Source: Pseudoruegeria aquimaris
GTDB taxonomy: Bacteria; Pseudomonadota; Alphaproteobacteria; Rhodobacterales; Rhodobacteraceae
Assembly: GCF_900172235.1 (NCBI RefSeq)
Contig: NZ_FWFQ01000011.1
Coordinates: forward strand, 50,540-114,539
Length of the DNA stretch: 64,000 nt
Direction: 5' to 3'
Part shown: positions 26,327-34,750 of the stretch, piece after piece
Position numbering within the stretch: the first letter of the stretch is position 1
How the letters are laid out: each line of letters opens with the position of its first letter
Notes under the pieces: model-generated
The model's database searches: none
What the model was told of the DNA's origin: nothing
What the model saw: only the letters and a program-made list of their open reading frames with translations
Position numbers and translations under genes: made by a program

Positions 26327-26378
26327 CGCGCCCGCCTTGGGGCGGGCGGGCGCGGGCCTGTTCCTTGCGAAACAGGCC
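26327..26378. terminator. Tandem hairpins between convergent genes
   Basis: A 10-bp stem (26327-26336 with 26345-26354) is followed by an 8-bp stem (26355-26362 with 26371-26378). They lie between the SixA-like gene on the plus strand and the VOC gene on the minus strand, and probably end transcription from both sides. Confidence 0.6.
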
Positions 26379-26384
26379 GGACAA

Positions 26385-26741
26385 TCAGGTGATTTTCGAC
26401 TGGAAACTCATCGCCAGCCCGCCGGGCAGTGTCAGGCAGTAGACGGTTTCGCCGTGCATCCGGAACGGCCCCTCCGGAGAAAGCCCGTTTGCGCGCGCCT
26501 CTTTGGCCATGGCCTCGGCGTCATCCACCACGAGCTGCAGCATGATGCCTTCCGGCATGCCCGGACCCGAAGCCCAGACCTCGACCCAGCTTTGATCCAG
26601 CCCCGAAAAGATGGCGCCGGAGAAGTCCCCTTCCCCGGCGCCCATTTCGTTTTCCAGCCCCAGTTTGCCGAATGTCTCGGCGATGGCGGCGGCTTCTGAC
26701 ACCTCGGCAACCTTGCAGACGCGGATGCCGAGGAGCGCCAT
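26385..26741 (-). CDS. VOC (glyoxalase/dioxygenase fold) family protein
   Basis: A 118-residue protein of the vicinal-oxygen-chelate fold. Two beta-alpha-beta-beta-beta-like halves are visible: RVCKVAEVSEAAAIAETFGKL followed by GAIFSG and VEVW, then LQLVVDDAEAMAKEARANGL and VYCLTLPGG. The usual metal-ligand His residues are not obvious, so it may bind a ligand rather than catalyse. The start, ATG at 26741, lies 2 bases after the bztD stop, which makes it the last gene of the bzt transcript. A transporter-linked role is an inference. Confidence 0.75.
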   Translation of the reverse strand: MALLGIRVCKVAEVSEAAAIAETFGKLGLENEMGAGEGDFSGAIFSGLDQSWVEVWASGPGMPEGIMLQLVVDDAEAMAKEARANGLSPEGPFRMHGETVYCLTLPGGLAMSFQSKIT

Positions 26742-26743
26742 GC

Positions 26744-27535
<792 letters not shown>

Positions 27536-27547
27536 GGTGTGAACTCC

Positions 27548-28852
27548 TTAGTGATGGCCAGTCTGAAGCTTGCGCTCCAGATACATGGAATAGCGGGACA
27601 TGGAGAAGCAGAAGATGAAGAAGACGAGGGCAATGAAGCCGTAGATCTCCCAAACGATGCCGTTCCAGTTGGTGTCCGCGCGGATGGCGTTGGACAGCCC
27701 GAGCGGATCGAGCAGGCCGATGATGGACACCAGCGTCGTATCCTTGAACACCCCGATGAAGGTCGAGACGATGCCCGGAATCGAGATCTTCAGCGCCTGC
27801 GGCATGATGATCAGCCGCTGTGCCTGCCAGTAGTTCAGCCCGAGCGAGTCGGCGCCTTCGTACTGGCCCTTCGGCAGGGCCGCGAGGCCGCCCCGGATCA
27901 CCTCGGCCATGTAGGCCGCGGCGAACAGCGTCACCATGATGATGACCCGCAGGATGATGTCGAAGTTGGTGCCCGGCGGCATGAAGATGTTCAGCAGCGT
28001 CGAGGCCACGAACAGCAGGGTGATGAGAGGCACGCCGCGGATGAACTCGATGAAGCCCACGCAGAGCGCCTTCACGATGAAGAGGTTGCTCTGCCGCCCC
28101 AGCGCCAGCACGATGCCCAGCGGCAGCGAGATCAGGATCGCCGTAATGCCGATCGTCACCGAGAGCATGAAGCCCCCGAACTGCCGGCTTTCCACCGCCT
28201 CGATGCCGATGGGCAGGATCGCGCCGAGCGCTCCGGCCACCGGGCCGGCGAGGAACAGCCACCAGATCACCGGGGCCGCGAAAGCCGCGATGATGCCCAG
28301 CAGGCCGCCCGCGATGCCCGAGACGAACCTGTAGGCGAAATAGCCCACGACGAAGCCGGCCATGGCCACCAGCGGCCCCCAGATCGTGCCGCCCCACAGC
28401 AGCCAGGCCACGGCGAAGGGGAAGATCGGGGTGAACCACAGCAGCGCGCGCGGCGCCTTGTCGAAGAGCACCGGCGCAAGGCCGACGCCCACGAGGACGA
28501 AGGCCAGGATCACGCGCCAGTAGTGCTCTGGCGGGTAGAAGCCGAACATCAGCTGCAACCAGCGTTCGCTGATCACGCCCCAGCAGGCCCCGGCGTAGTG
28601 CCCTTCACGCCCGAGCCCGGCGAGGATCTCGCGGCACTCGTTGAGCGAATGCGCCCCCCAGGTGGGCGAGATCGCCCAGGAGAGCAGCCCCGAGAGGATC
28701 ACGTAGATCACGTAGATCGAGACGAGGGACAGGATCGAGTTGAACCACCCCGAGAAGAGGTTTTCCCGCAGCCAGCCGATCAGGCCGACGGTGGAGGCCG
28801 GCGGATCCTGTTCCGGCAGCATTTCCGTGCGGACGAAAGAAATGTCGCTCAT
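27548..28852 (-). CDS. bztC: Amino acid ABC transporter permease BztC
   Basis: Inner-membrane permease, 434 residues. It has a long N-terminal region with several additional hydrophobic helices (about residues 20-190), which is normal for this family, and then the conserved permease domain with the ATPase-docking EVIRGGLAALPKGQYEGADSLG loop. Its length fits BztC/AapM rather than the short permeases of other polar amino acid systems. It begins one base after bztB ends and 12 bases before bztD, so one operon is certain. It would pair with BztB to form the channel. Confidence 0.92.
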   Translation of the reverse strand: MSDISFVRTEMLPEQDPPASTVGLIGWLRENLFSGWFNSILSLVSIYVIYVILSGLLSWAISPTWGAHSLNECREILAGLGREGHYAGACWGVISERWLQLMFGFYPPEHYWRVILAFVLVGVGLAPVLFDKAPRALLWFTPIFPFAVAWLLWGGTIWGPLVAMAGFVVGYFAYRFVSGIAGGLLGIIAAFAAPVIWWLFLAGPVAGALGAILPIGIEAVESRQFGGFMLSVTIGITAILISLPLGIVLALGRQSNLFIVKALCVGFIEFIRGVPLITLLFVASTLLNIFMPPGTNFDIILRVIIMVTLFAAAYMAEVIRGGLAALPKGQYEGADSLGLNYWQAQRLIIMPQALKISIPGIVSTFIGVFKDTTLVSIIGLLDPLGLSNAIRADTNWNGIVWEIYGFIALVFFIFCFSMSRYSMYLERKLQTGHH

Positions 28853-28853
28853 A

Positions 28854-30122
28854 TCAACGCTCCACCAGTTTGACGCGGTTGTTGTACCAGTTCATCACCG
28901 CCGAGATGCTCAGCGAGATGGTGAGATACACCAGCATGCCCATGAGAACCGTTTCCAGTTCGCGGCCCGTCTGGTTGAGCGTGATGCCCATCAGCGTGCC
29001 GGTCAGATCCATGTAGCCCACGGCGATGGCGAGCGAGGAGTTCTTGGTCAGGTTCAGGTAGTTGGAGATGAGCGGCGGAATGATCACCCGCAGCGCCTGC
29101 GGCAGGATCACGAGGCTCATGGTCCGCCGCGGCGACAGCCCCAGCGCGCTTGCGGCCTCGGTCTGGCCTTTGTTGATGGCCATGATGCCGGCGCGCACGA
29201 TCTCGGCGATGAAGGCCGCCGTGTAGAGCGAGAGCGCGAGCCAGAGGGCGATCAACGAGTTCCGGAGGTGGATGCCGCCGGAGAAGTTGAAGCCTTTCAG
29301 TTCCGGGTAGCCGAGGTGGAAGCCCAGCACCGTCAGAAGGATGCCGGTGGGCACCACCACGACGGCGATGCGCTGCCACCAGGTCGTCGGGCGATCGCCC
29401 GTCTCTTCCTGGATGCGGTCCGCCCGGCGCTTGATCCAGGCCGAAACCCAGAAACCCGCCATCAGCACCGCGAGGAAGGCGATGAGATCGAGGCTCACGT
29501 CGAAGCGGATGGCGCTTTCGCCGAACAGGTGGACGTTGCCGAGGCTGTTGGAGAACAGCGGCTCGGGGATGTAGACGCCCCGGTTCGTCACGGCGACGCT
29601 GTCGCTCAGCATCATCGAGGCTTCCGGGTTCTCCCCGCGGAAGGCCCGCGGCGCGGGCAGCGTCTCGATCAGGATCGCCATGGTGAACACGATCCAGAGC
29701 AGCACCGGCACGTTGCGGAACATCTCGACGTAGATCGTCATCAGGCGGGCGACGAGCCAGTTCTTGGACAGGCGCAGCACCCCGATGACCACGCCGAGGA
29801 CGGTGGCGGTGATGCAGCCGAGAACGGCCACGAGCAACGTGTTCAGCAGGCCGATCAGGCCCGCGCGCAGGTGGCTGTCCTGTGAATTGTAATCCAGCAG
29901 GCGCTGGTTGATGTCATAGCCGGCAGGCTCCGCGAGGAAGCCGAAGCTCGGCTCCTTGCCGAGATCGGCGAGGTTCTGGGCGGTGTTGCCGATGAGCCAG
30001 CCGATCAAGAGCAGGAACCCGATCAGGGCCACGATCTGGATCGTGAGCGACCTGTAGCGGGTGTCGTAGATCAGCATGGACAGCTTGAACGACTCCCTGG
30101 GAGGGTCGGTGAGTGTCGTCAT
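28854..30122 (-). CDS. bztB: Amino acid ABC transporter permease BztB
   Basis: Inner-membrane permease, 422 residues, partner of BztC. The N-terminus has a cytoplasmic lead, a first transmembrane helix near residues 28-48, and a large periplasmic loop containing the QRLLDYNSQDS stretch, then the core helices and the EAA-like loop (EIVRAGIMAINKGQTEAASALG). The length matches the BztB/AapQ group. It starts about 135 bases after bztA; a hairpin in that gap could reduce read-through, so that binding protein exceeds permease. Confidence 0.92.
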   Translation of the reverse strand: MTTLTDPPRESFKLSMLIYDTRYRSLTIQIVALIGFLLLIGWLIGNTAQNLADLGKEPSFGFLAEPAGYDINQRLLDYNSQDSHLRAGLIGLLNTLLVAVLGCITATVLGVVIGVLRLSKNWLVARLMTIYVEMFRNVPVLLWIVFTMAILIETLPAPRAFRGENPEASMMLSDSVAVTNRGVYIPEPLFSNSLGNVHLFGESAIRFDVSLDLIAFLAVLMAGFWVSAWIKRRADRIQEETGDRPTTWWQRIAVVVVPTGILLTVLGFHLGYPELKGFNFSGGIHLRNSLIALWLALSLYTAAFIAEIVRAGIMAINKGQTEAASALGLSPRRTMSLVILPQALRVIIPPLISNYLNLTKNSSLAIAVGYMDLTGTLMGITLNQTGRELETVLMGMLVYLTISLSISAVMNWYNNRVKLVER

Positions 30123-30218
30123 GAATGATTTCCCCGTCGTCCCGGCAAACAGCGGCGCATTTTCATGCGCTCTTCGGGCCGGACACTTATAACGTGTTTT
30201 TTGCGGTGTTTATGTGAG

Positions 30219-30245
30219 AAGGGCGCGGGGGGTTCCCGCGCCCTT
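30219..30245 (-). terminator. Attenuator-like hairpin between bztA and bztB
   Basis: A perfect 11-bp stem (30219-30229 with 30235-30245, 5-nt loop), 12 bases after the bztA stop. The minus-strand transcript lacks a good U-run, so it is probably a stabiliser or partial terminator that keeps bztA mRNA in excess over the permease genes. Confidence 0.6.
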
Positions 30246-30257
30246 CATCAGGTGTGC

Positions 30258-31274
30258 TTAGCGGAAGGGCGGCGAGTAGAGCAGGCCGCCATCGGTCCAC
30301 TGGGCGTTCAGGCCACGGGCCAGACCGATCGGAGTGGCTTCACCGATGTTCTTCTCGAAGACTTCACCGTAGTTGCCGCCCGCCATGATGGCGCGCTTGG
30401 CCCATTCGGCGTCCAGGCCGAGCATTTCGCCCAGGTTGCCTTCGGTGCCGAGCAGACGGTTGACTTCCGGGTTGTTGGTGCCGGCGGACAGTTCGCCGAT
30501 GTTGGCGGAGGTCACGCCCAGCTCTTCAGCGGAGATCAGCGCGTTCAGCGTCCAGCGGACGATGTCGCCCCACTCGTTGTCGCCGTGGCGCACCAGCGGG
30601 CCCAGCGGCTCTTTGGAGATGATTTCCGGCAGCAGAACGTGCGCGGAGGGATCTTCGAAGGTGGCGCGGGTCGCGGCGAGGCCGGAAGCGTCGGTGGTGT
30701 ACACGTCGCAGGCACCGGCCAGGTATTGCTGCTGGGCTTCGGCGTTGGTTTCGATCGGCACCGGCTCATAGCTGATGTTGTTGGCGCGGAAGAAGTCCGC
30801 GAGGTTCAGCTCGGTGGTGGTGCCGGTCTGGATGCAGACGGTGGCGCCGTCCAGTTCCTTGGCCGAGGACACGCCCAGCTCTTTCGGAACCATGAAGCCC
30901 TGACCGTCGTAGTAGTTCACGCCGACGAAATCGAACTTCAGGTCGACGTCACGGCTGAAGGTCCAGGTGGTGTTGCGGGCCAGCATATCGATCTCGCCGG
31001 AAGCCAGCGCGGTAAAGCGCGTCTTGCCGGTGGTCGGAACGAATTCGACAGCCATGGGGTCGCCGAGAACGGCGGCGGCGACGGCACGGCACACGGCCAC
31101 GTCGAAACCTTCCCAGACACCGTTTGCATCCGGCGCGGCGAAGCCGACAAGCCCAGTGGTCACGCCACAGTTCAGCTTGCCGCGGGCTTTCACGTCGTCC
31201 AGCGTCGCGGCGGCAGCTACACCTGCGCCCATGCTGGCGAGCGTCAGCGCGCCAAGAAATACGGATTTTTTCAT
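30258..31274 (-). CDS. bztA: Periplasmic amino acid-binding protein BztA
   Basis: Substrate-binding protein of the four-gene amino acid ABC system. From ATG 31274, with a GGAAGAGGT ribosome site, it has 338 residues, the length described for BztA. The signal peptide is MKKSVFLGALTLASMGAGVA, cleaved after AAA. The mature protein has the family blocks GVTTGLVGFAAPD, GFDVAVCRAVAAAVLG and ARNTTWTFSRD. It captures glutamate, glutamine, aspartate or asparagine by analogy. The longer frame upstream is not credible. It is first in the operon, with a possible operator upstream. Confidence 0.93.
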   Translation of the reverse strand: MKKSVFLGALTLASMGAGVAAAATLDDVKARGKLNCGVTTGLVGFAAPDANGVWEGFDVAVCRAVAAAVLGDPMAVEFVPTTGKTRFTALASGEIDMLARNTTWTFSRDVDLKFDFVGVNYYDGQGFMVPKELGVSSAKELDGATVCIQTGTTTELNLADFFRANNISYEPVPIETNAEAQQQYLAGACDVYTTDASGLAATRATFEDPSAHVLLPEIISKEPLGPLVRHGDNEWGDIVRWTLNALISAEELGVTSANIGELSAGTNNPEVNRLLGTEGNLGEMLGLDAEWAKRAIMAGGNYGEVFEKNIGEATPIGLARGLNAQWTDGGLLYSPPFR

Positions 31275-31379
31275 GTTTACCTCTTCCTGATGGTCCGCCC
31301 GAGTGTGGGCGGCATTCCGGCCTGTTCCGGCCGTGGGTGATTTAGGGAACCGGAGTGGCCCGATGCCCAGCGCCACAAG

Positions 31380-31407
31380 TTTGGGCAAATTCCCAAAGAA
31401 AGGTCAA
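31380..31407 (-). promoter_or_regulatory. Possible bztA promoter with an inverted repeat in the spacer
   Basis: On the minus strand TTGACC (31407-31402) could be a -35. It is followed after four bases by the inverted repeat TTTGGG-N6-CCCAAA (31397-31380), which would overlap the spacer and -10. No good -10 is seen. It is a candidate operator about 105 bases before bztA. Confidence 0.3.
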
Positions 31408-31504
31408 GTGCGGCCGGGGCAAATCAGGGCCTCGGGAAGAGGGTTTGCGATGATCGCTTCGCAACTGGACATATGCCCGCGCAAAAATCGTGCCCAGTCG
31501 AGGG

Positions 31505-32212
31505 TTAACGAGTCAGATTGTAGAAGCGATGGGCGTGCAGGAAGCCCTCTTTCTTCGCCTGCGCCATTTCGGCGGCCTCCTCATCGGTGCCCCAGAGCTC
31601 TTCCTGCCAGGTTTCATCGATTCGGGAGAGCGCCCAGAGCTCTTCGGGCGGCATGTGCCCGGCGAGCGCGGCAAGGCCGATGACCAGCGAACCGGAGATC
31701 CCCACCAGATCGTGGAAGGCCGTCAGCTCGAAGGGGTCCAGCGCGAAGACGAGCTTGCGCAGACGCGCCAGCGCCTCGGCGTCCTGTTCGAAGAACATCA
31801 CCCCCGCGTTGGTGCCCAGCCGGGCGCCGTGGGTTTCGTCCAGCCAGTCGAGGAGCGGATCCCAGGCGGCCGCTTGACGGGCGATCAGCTCGGCGGGGCC
31901 GTCGGCGCGGTAGCAGAGCAGATCGGTTTCGCCGTAGGCCGCGATCAGCGCGGCCACGTCGTCGAACTGCGGGGTCACCTTGTCGATCGCGGAGTTGGCC
32001 GAGCGGGTGACGGGCATGGTGAGCGGTTTGACCTCGCCTTCCTGCGCGGCCCATTCCGCCGCGACGGCCTCGGCCATGGCCCGCGTCGGCATCACCAGCG
32101 CCGCCTTGCCCGGCGTCTTCAGCCGGCGCCCGTCCAGCAGCACCTCGAAACCGCCGTCGCATTCCGCTGCCGTGGCTTCCTTCCAGAAGCGTTTCTGTTT
32201 CCACTCTGCCAT
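31505..32212 (-). CDS. ATP12 family chaperone protein
   Basis: Homologue of the mitochondrial F1-ATPase assembly chaperone Atp12, a family well known in alphaproteobacteria. It has 235 residues starting at ATG 32212, which overlaps the HAD gene stop by one base. The characteristic blocks are FEVLLDGRRLKTPGKAALVMPT, AEWAAQEGEVKPLTMPVTRSANSAID and TDLLCYRADGP. The last carries the region thought to bind the F1 alpha subunit. It is probably translated with the phosphatase gene upstream. No ATP synthase genes lie within the window. Confidence 0.92.
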   Translation of the reverse strand: MAEWKQKRFWKEATAAECDGGFEVLLDGRRLKTPGKAALVMPTRAMAEAVAAEWAAQEGEVKPLTMPVTRSANSAIDKVTPQFDDVAALIAAYGETDLLCYRADGPAELIARQAAAWDPLLDWLDETHGARLGTNAGVMFFEQDAEALARLRKLVFALDPFELTAFHDLVGISGSLVIGLAALAGHMPPEELWALSRIDETWQEELWGTDEEAAEMAQAKKEGFLHAHRFYNLTR

Positions 32213-32883
32213 CAGTTTCCGCTCCAAAGCATGTTCCGCAACGCGTCGAACGTATCGACGACGGCCTCGGCCCCGGCCCTTTCGAGCCGGCGGGCATCAT
32301 GATACCCCCAGCTGACGCCGATGGCACGCACCCCGGCCGCCCGGGCCATTTCCATGTCGAAGCTCGTATCCCCGATCATCACCGCGCGCTCGGGCGCCAC
32401 GCCGGTTTCCGCCAGCGCCGTGAGGATCATCGAGGGATGCGGCTTCGAGGGGTGATCGTCCGCCACCTGCCGGGTCACGAAATGGCGGCGCAGGTCGAAG
32501 CTTTCAAGAATGAAATCGAGTCCCCGCCGGGATTTTCCCGTGGCCACGCCGAGCAGCGTCGCATCTTCGGCGTGCAGCGCGTTCAACGCCTCCAGCGCGC
32601 CGGGATACAGCGGGGTGACATTCGCTTCCCCGCCCTCCTGCCGAAGCCGAGCGTAGTGGTGCTTGTAGCCCTCCACGATGGCCCGGTGCACCGGCGCGCC
32701 CTGATCGGGGAACAGCCCGGCCACGAGTTGGGGCAGCGAAAGCCCCACGCCCGAAAGAAGCGCCTGCCGCGCGGGGGCCGCGCAGCCCGCCCCTTCACAG
32801 GCCGCCTGCATGGCGGCGACGATCAGGTGCTGGCTGTCCACCAGCGTACCGTCCACGTCGAATATCGCGAGCCTGAGATCCAT
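32212..32883 (-). CDS. HAD-family hydrolase (Gph-like phosphatase)
   Basis: Haloacid dehalogenase-fold phosphatase, 223 residues. Motif I is FDVDGTLVDSQ with the nucleophilic aspartate and the acid/base aspartate two residues on. A helical cap follows. Motif II is GVATGKS, and motif III/IV is KPHPSMI with IGDTSFDMEMA. The cap type resembles phosphoglycolate phosphatase, but a specific substrate cannot be assigned. It overlaps ATP12 by one base, so the two are co-expressed; the link in function is unknown. Confidence 0.9.
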   Translation of the reverse strand: MDLRLAIFDVDGTLVDSQHLIVAAMQAACEGAGCAAPARQALLSGVGLSLPQLVAGLFPDQGAPVHRAIVEGYKHHYARLRQEGGEANVTPLYPGALEALNALHAEDATLLGVATGKSRRGLDFILESFDLRRHFVTRQVADDHPSKPHPSMILTALAETGVAPERAVMIGDTSFDMEMARAAGVRAIGVSWGYHDARRLERAGAEAVVDTFDALRNMLWSGN

Positions 32884-33284
32884 GGCGCCCCTGCCTTTGC
32901 CTTGTCGCAGGCTTCACCACGGGCGGGCGCGAAGGTCAACCGTCCTCGGCGTGGGCCCCGGCGGAATGGGTCAACCCGCAGGATTGGCCGCATAACTCCA
33001 CGAGAGTACCGAAAGGATCTTCGCAACGGAGCAAGCGGTGTGGCTTCTGCCTCGGGGAATACCTGCGCACCCGCTGCATCCGCTGCCGCCCGTCAAGGGC
33101 CCCGATCCGCTTGGCGCGCCGCTTGAGTTCCACGCCCTGCACCGGCTCCGATGACGGCATCTGGACGTGGAAAAAGGATGCTCCGGCTTGGAGCGGCCTC
33201 CTGAAAAACAAGGGCGCGCTCGGCTGAGCGGGCCTCTGCGGGGAAGCTGGCCCTAAAACGCGGGCTGCCCCGCAGCCCGGCGGC
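32884..33284. other. Gap of 400 bases without a credible gene
   Basis: Between the HAD gene and rluC. A minus-strand frame (32936-33211, 91 codons) has no recognisable similarity. A plus-strand frame (32877-33227) contains a CGFC-x8-CIRC pair, a zinc-ribbon-like spacing, but it has no ATG, GTG or TTG. The rluC terminator hairpin lies at its right end. The region may hold decayed coding sequence. Confidence 0.45.
33256..33279 (-). terminator. Rho-independent terminator after rluC
   Basis: An 8-bp GC stem (33261-33268 with 33272-33279) whose minus-strand transcript runs into TTTT at 33259-33256. It lies 6 bases after the rluC stop and should end the rarA-crcB-rluC transcript. Confidence 0.75.
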
Positions 33285-34334
33285 CTAGTGCAGTTCCTCG
33301 AACGGGTCCTCGGCGGCCAGATCCTCCGTCCAGCCGAAGGTTTCGAAGGTGCGCGCCATGTGCTCGGGCAGCGGGGCGGTGATGGTGATCGCCTTGCGCG
33401 TGACCGGGTGCTGGAAGCTCATCGAGCGCGCATGCAGGTGCAGCTTGTTGGAGATGATGCCCCCCAGCTTCGCGCCCCAGCCATCGCCGAGGTTCTCCTG
33501 CCCGGAGCCGCCGTATTTGCCGTCGCCGATGATCGGGTGCCCGATGCCGGCCATATGGGCGCGCAACTGGTGGGTGCGGCCGGTGATCGGCTCCATCGCC
33601 ACCCAGGCCGCGCGGCTGGCCACACGGTAGAGGGTGGCGTAGTGGGTGAGCGCGCGCTTGGCGCCTGGCGTGCTGTCGATCTCGGCCGGATGCACGATCT
33701 GCATCTTCTCGCCCTCGCCCTGGCTGCCGTGGCCGGGCGCCTTCACGAGGCCCGTCTTGATCTCGCCGAGAAAGGGATGCGGCACGCCTGCGACGACGGC
33801 CCAGTAGATCTTGCGGGTGGCCTTGTGCCGGATCGCGGCGGTGAGCGCCTGCGCGGCTGCGCGGGTGCGCGCCAGCAGCAGCACGCCGGAGGTGTCCTTG
33901 TCGAGCCGGTGCACGAGGCGCGGCTTTTCATCGAGGCCGAAACGCAGCGCGTCCGACAGCCCGTCCACGTGGCGCGTCTGCTTGCTGCCCCCTTGCGTGG
34001 GCAGCCCCGGTGGCTTGTTGAGCGCGATGATGTGATCGTCCTTCCAGATCACCGCCTGCTGGATCAGCGCCTCGTCGGCCGCGGAGATCCGGCGCACCGG
34101 CGGCTTGGCGGCCTTGGCGGCATCCACCGCGGGCAGCGGCGGCACGCGTACGACCTGCCCCACTTCCAGCCGGGTCGAGGTTTTGACTCGCCCGCCATCG
34201 ACGCGGATCTCCCCCTTGCGGCACATCTTCTCGATGCGGCCCTGGGTAAGTTGCGGAAAATGCCGGCGGAACCAGCGGTCGAGCCGCTGATCGCCCTCGC
34301 CCTCGGCAACCGTAACCTGCTGCACGCCACTCAT
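33285..34334 (-). CDS. rluC: Pseudouridine synthase RluC (23S rRNA)
   Basis: RsuA/RluC/RluD-type rRNA pseudouridine synthase of 349 residues. An N-terminal S4 RNA-binding domain (QRLDRWFRRHFPQLTQGRIEKMCRKGEI) is followed by the catalytic domain with HRLDKDTSGVLLLA, which holds the active-site aspartate. GRTHQLRAHMAGIGHPIIGD is the later conserved block. The exact target is inferred from similarity to RluC, which modifies positions 955, 2504 and 2580 in E. coli. It overlaps crcB by four bases. Confidence 0.92.
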   Translation of the reverse strand: MSGVQQVTVAEGEGDQRLDRWFRRHFPQLTQGRIEKMCRKGEIRVDGGRVKTSTRLEVGQVVRVPPLPAVDAAKAAKPPVRRISAADEALIQQAVIWKDDHIIALNKPPGLPTQGGSKQTRHVDGLSDALRFGLDEKPRLVHRLDKDTSGVLLLARTRAAAQALTAAIRHKATRKIYWAVVAGVPHPFLGEIKTGLVKAPGHGSQGEGEKMQIVHPAEIDSTPGAKRALTHYATLYRVASRAAWVAMEPITGRTHQLRAHMAGIGHPIIGDGKYGGSGQENLGDGWGAKLGGIISNKLHLHARSMSFQHPVTRKAITITAPLPEHMARTFETFGWTEDLAAEDPFEELH

Positions 34335-34708
34335 GCGATGATCCCCCTGGTAAGCGTCATGCCCGCGAAGACGGCCCCGATCGACGCCAGGACCGAGAGC
34401 GCCACGTAGAGAAGGGCCAGCCCCGTCTCGCCGCGCTCGAACAGCACGATCGTATCCAGCGAGAAGGCCGAGAAGGTGGTGAAACCGCCCAGCATGCCGA
34501 CGGTCAGAAACGGCGCCAGATGCATCGATCCCCGATGCGCCAGCGTGACGATCAGCACCCCCATCGCGAAGGAGCCGATCACGTTGACGATCAGCGTGGC
34601 CAGCGGGAACCCCGCGCCCAGAACGCGCAGCACGGCAACGCCCGTGAGGTATCTCCCCACGGCCCCGATCGCCCCGCCGGCGGCTACTTGAAGCATTGTC
34701 AAAAACAT
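34331..34708 (-). CDS. crcB: Fluoride efflux channel CrcB
   Basis: Small inner-membrane fluoride channel, 125 residues. From ATG 34708, which has an AGAGAGG ribosome site, it has four hydrophobic helices. The family blocks are GGAIGAVGRYL, NVIGSFAMG and GMLGGFTTFSAFSLD, with the phenylalanines and asparagine that line the fluoride path. It starts with MFLTMLQVA; a longer start at 34729 lies in poor context. It overlaps rluC by ATGA. No fluoride riboswitch is evident upstream, where the gene sits inside an operon. Confidence 0.94.
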   Translation of the reverse strand: MFLTMLQVAAGGAIGAVGRYLTGVAVLRVLGAGFPLATLIVNVIGSFAMGVLIVTLAHRGSMHLAPFLTVGMLGGFTTFSAFSLDTIVLFERGETGLALLYVALSVLASIGAVFAGMTLTRGIIA

Positions 34709-34750
34709 CCGGCCTCTCTCTGCCTGCATGCCCCGATTGTCAAGCCGGGT

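Noticed and set aside
32936..33211. 91-codon minus-strand frame between HAD and rluC genes
   Set aside because: A short EDPFGTLVEL stretch recalls a VOC C-terminus, but the rest has no pattern and there is no ribosome site; not enough to call a gene.
34709..34750. Fluoride riboswitch before crcB
   Set aside because: Only 42 bases lie between rarA and crcB and no riboswitch-like fold is seen.
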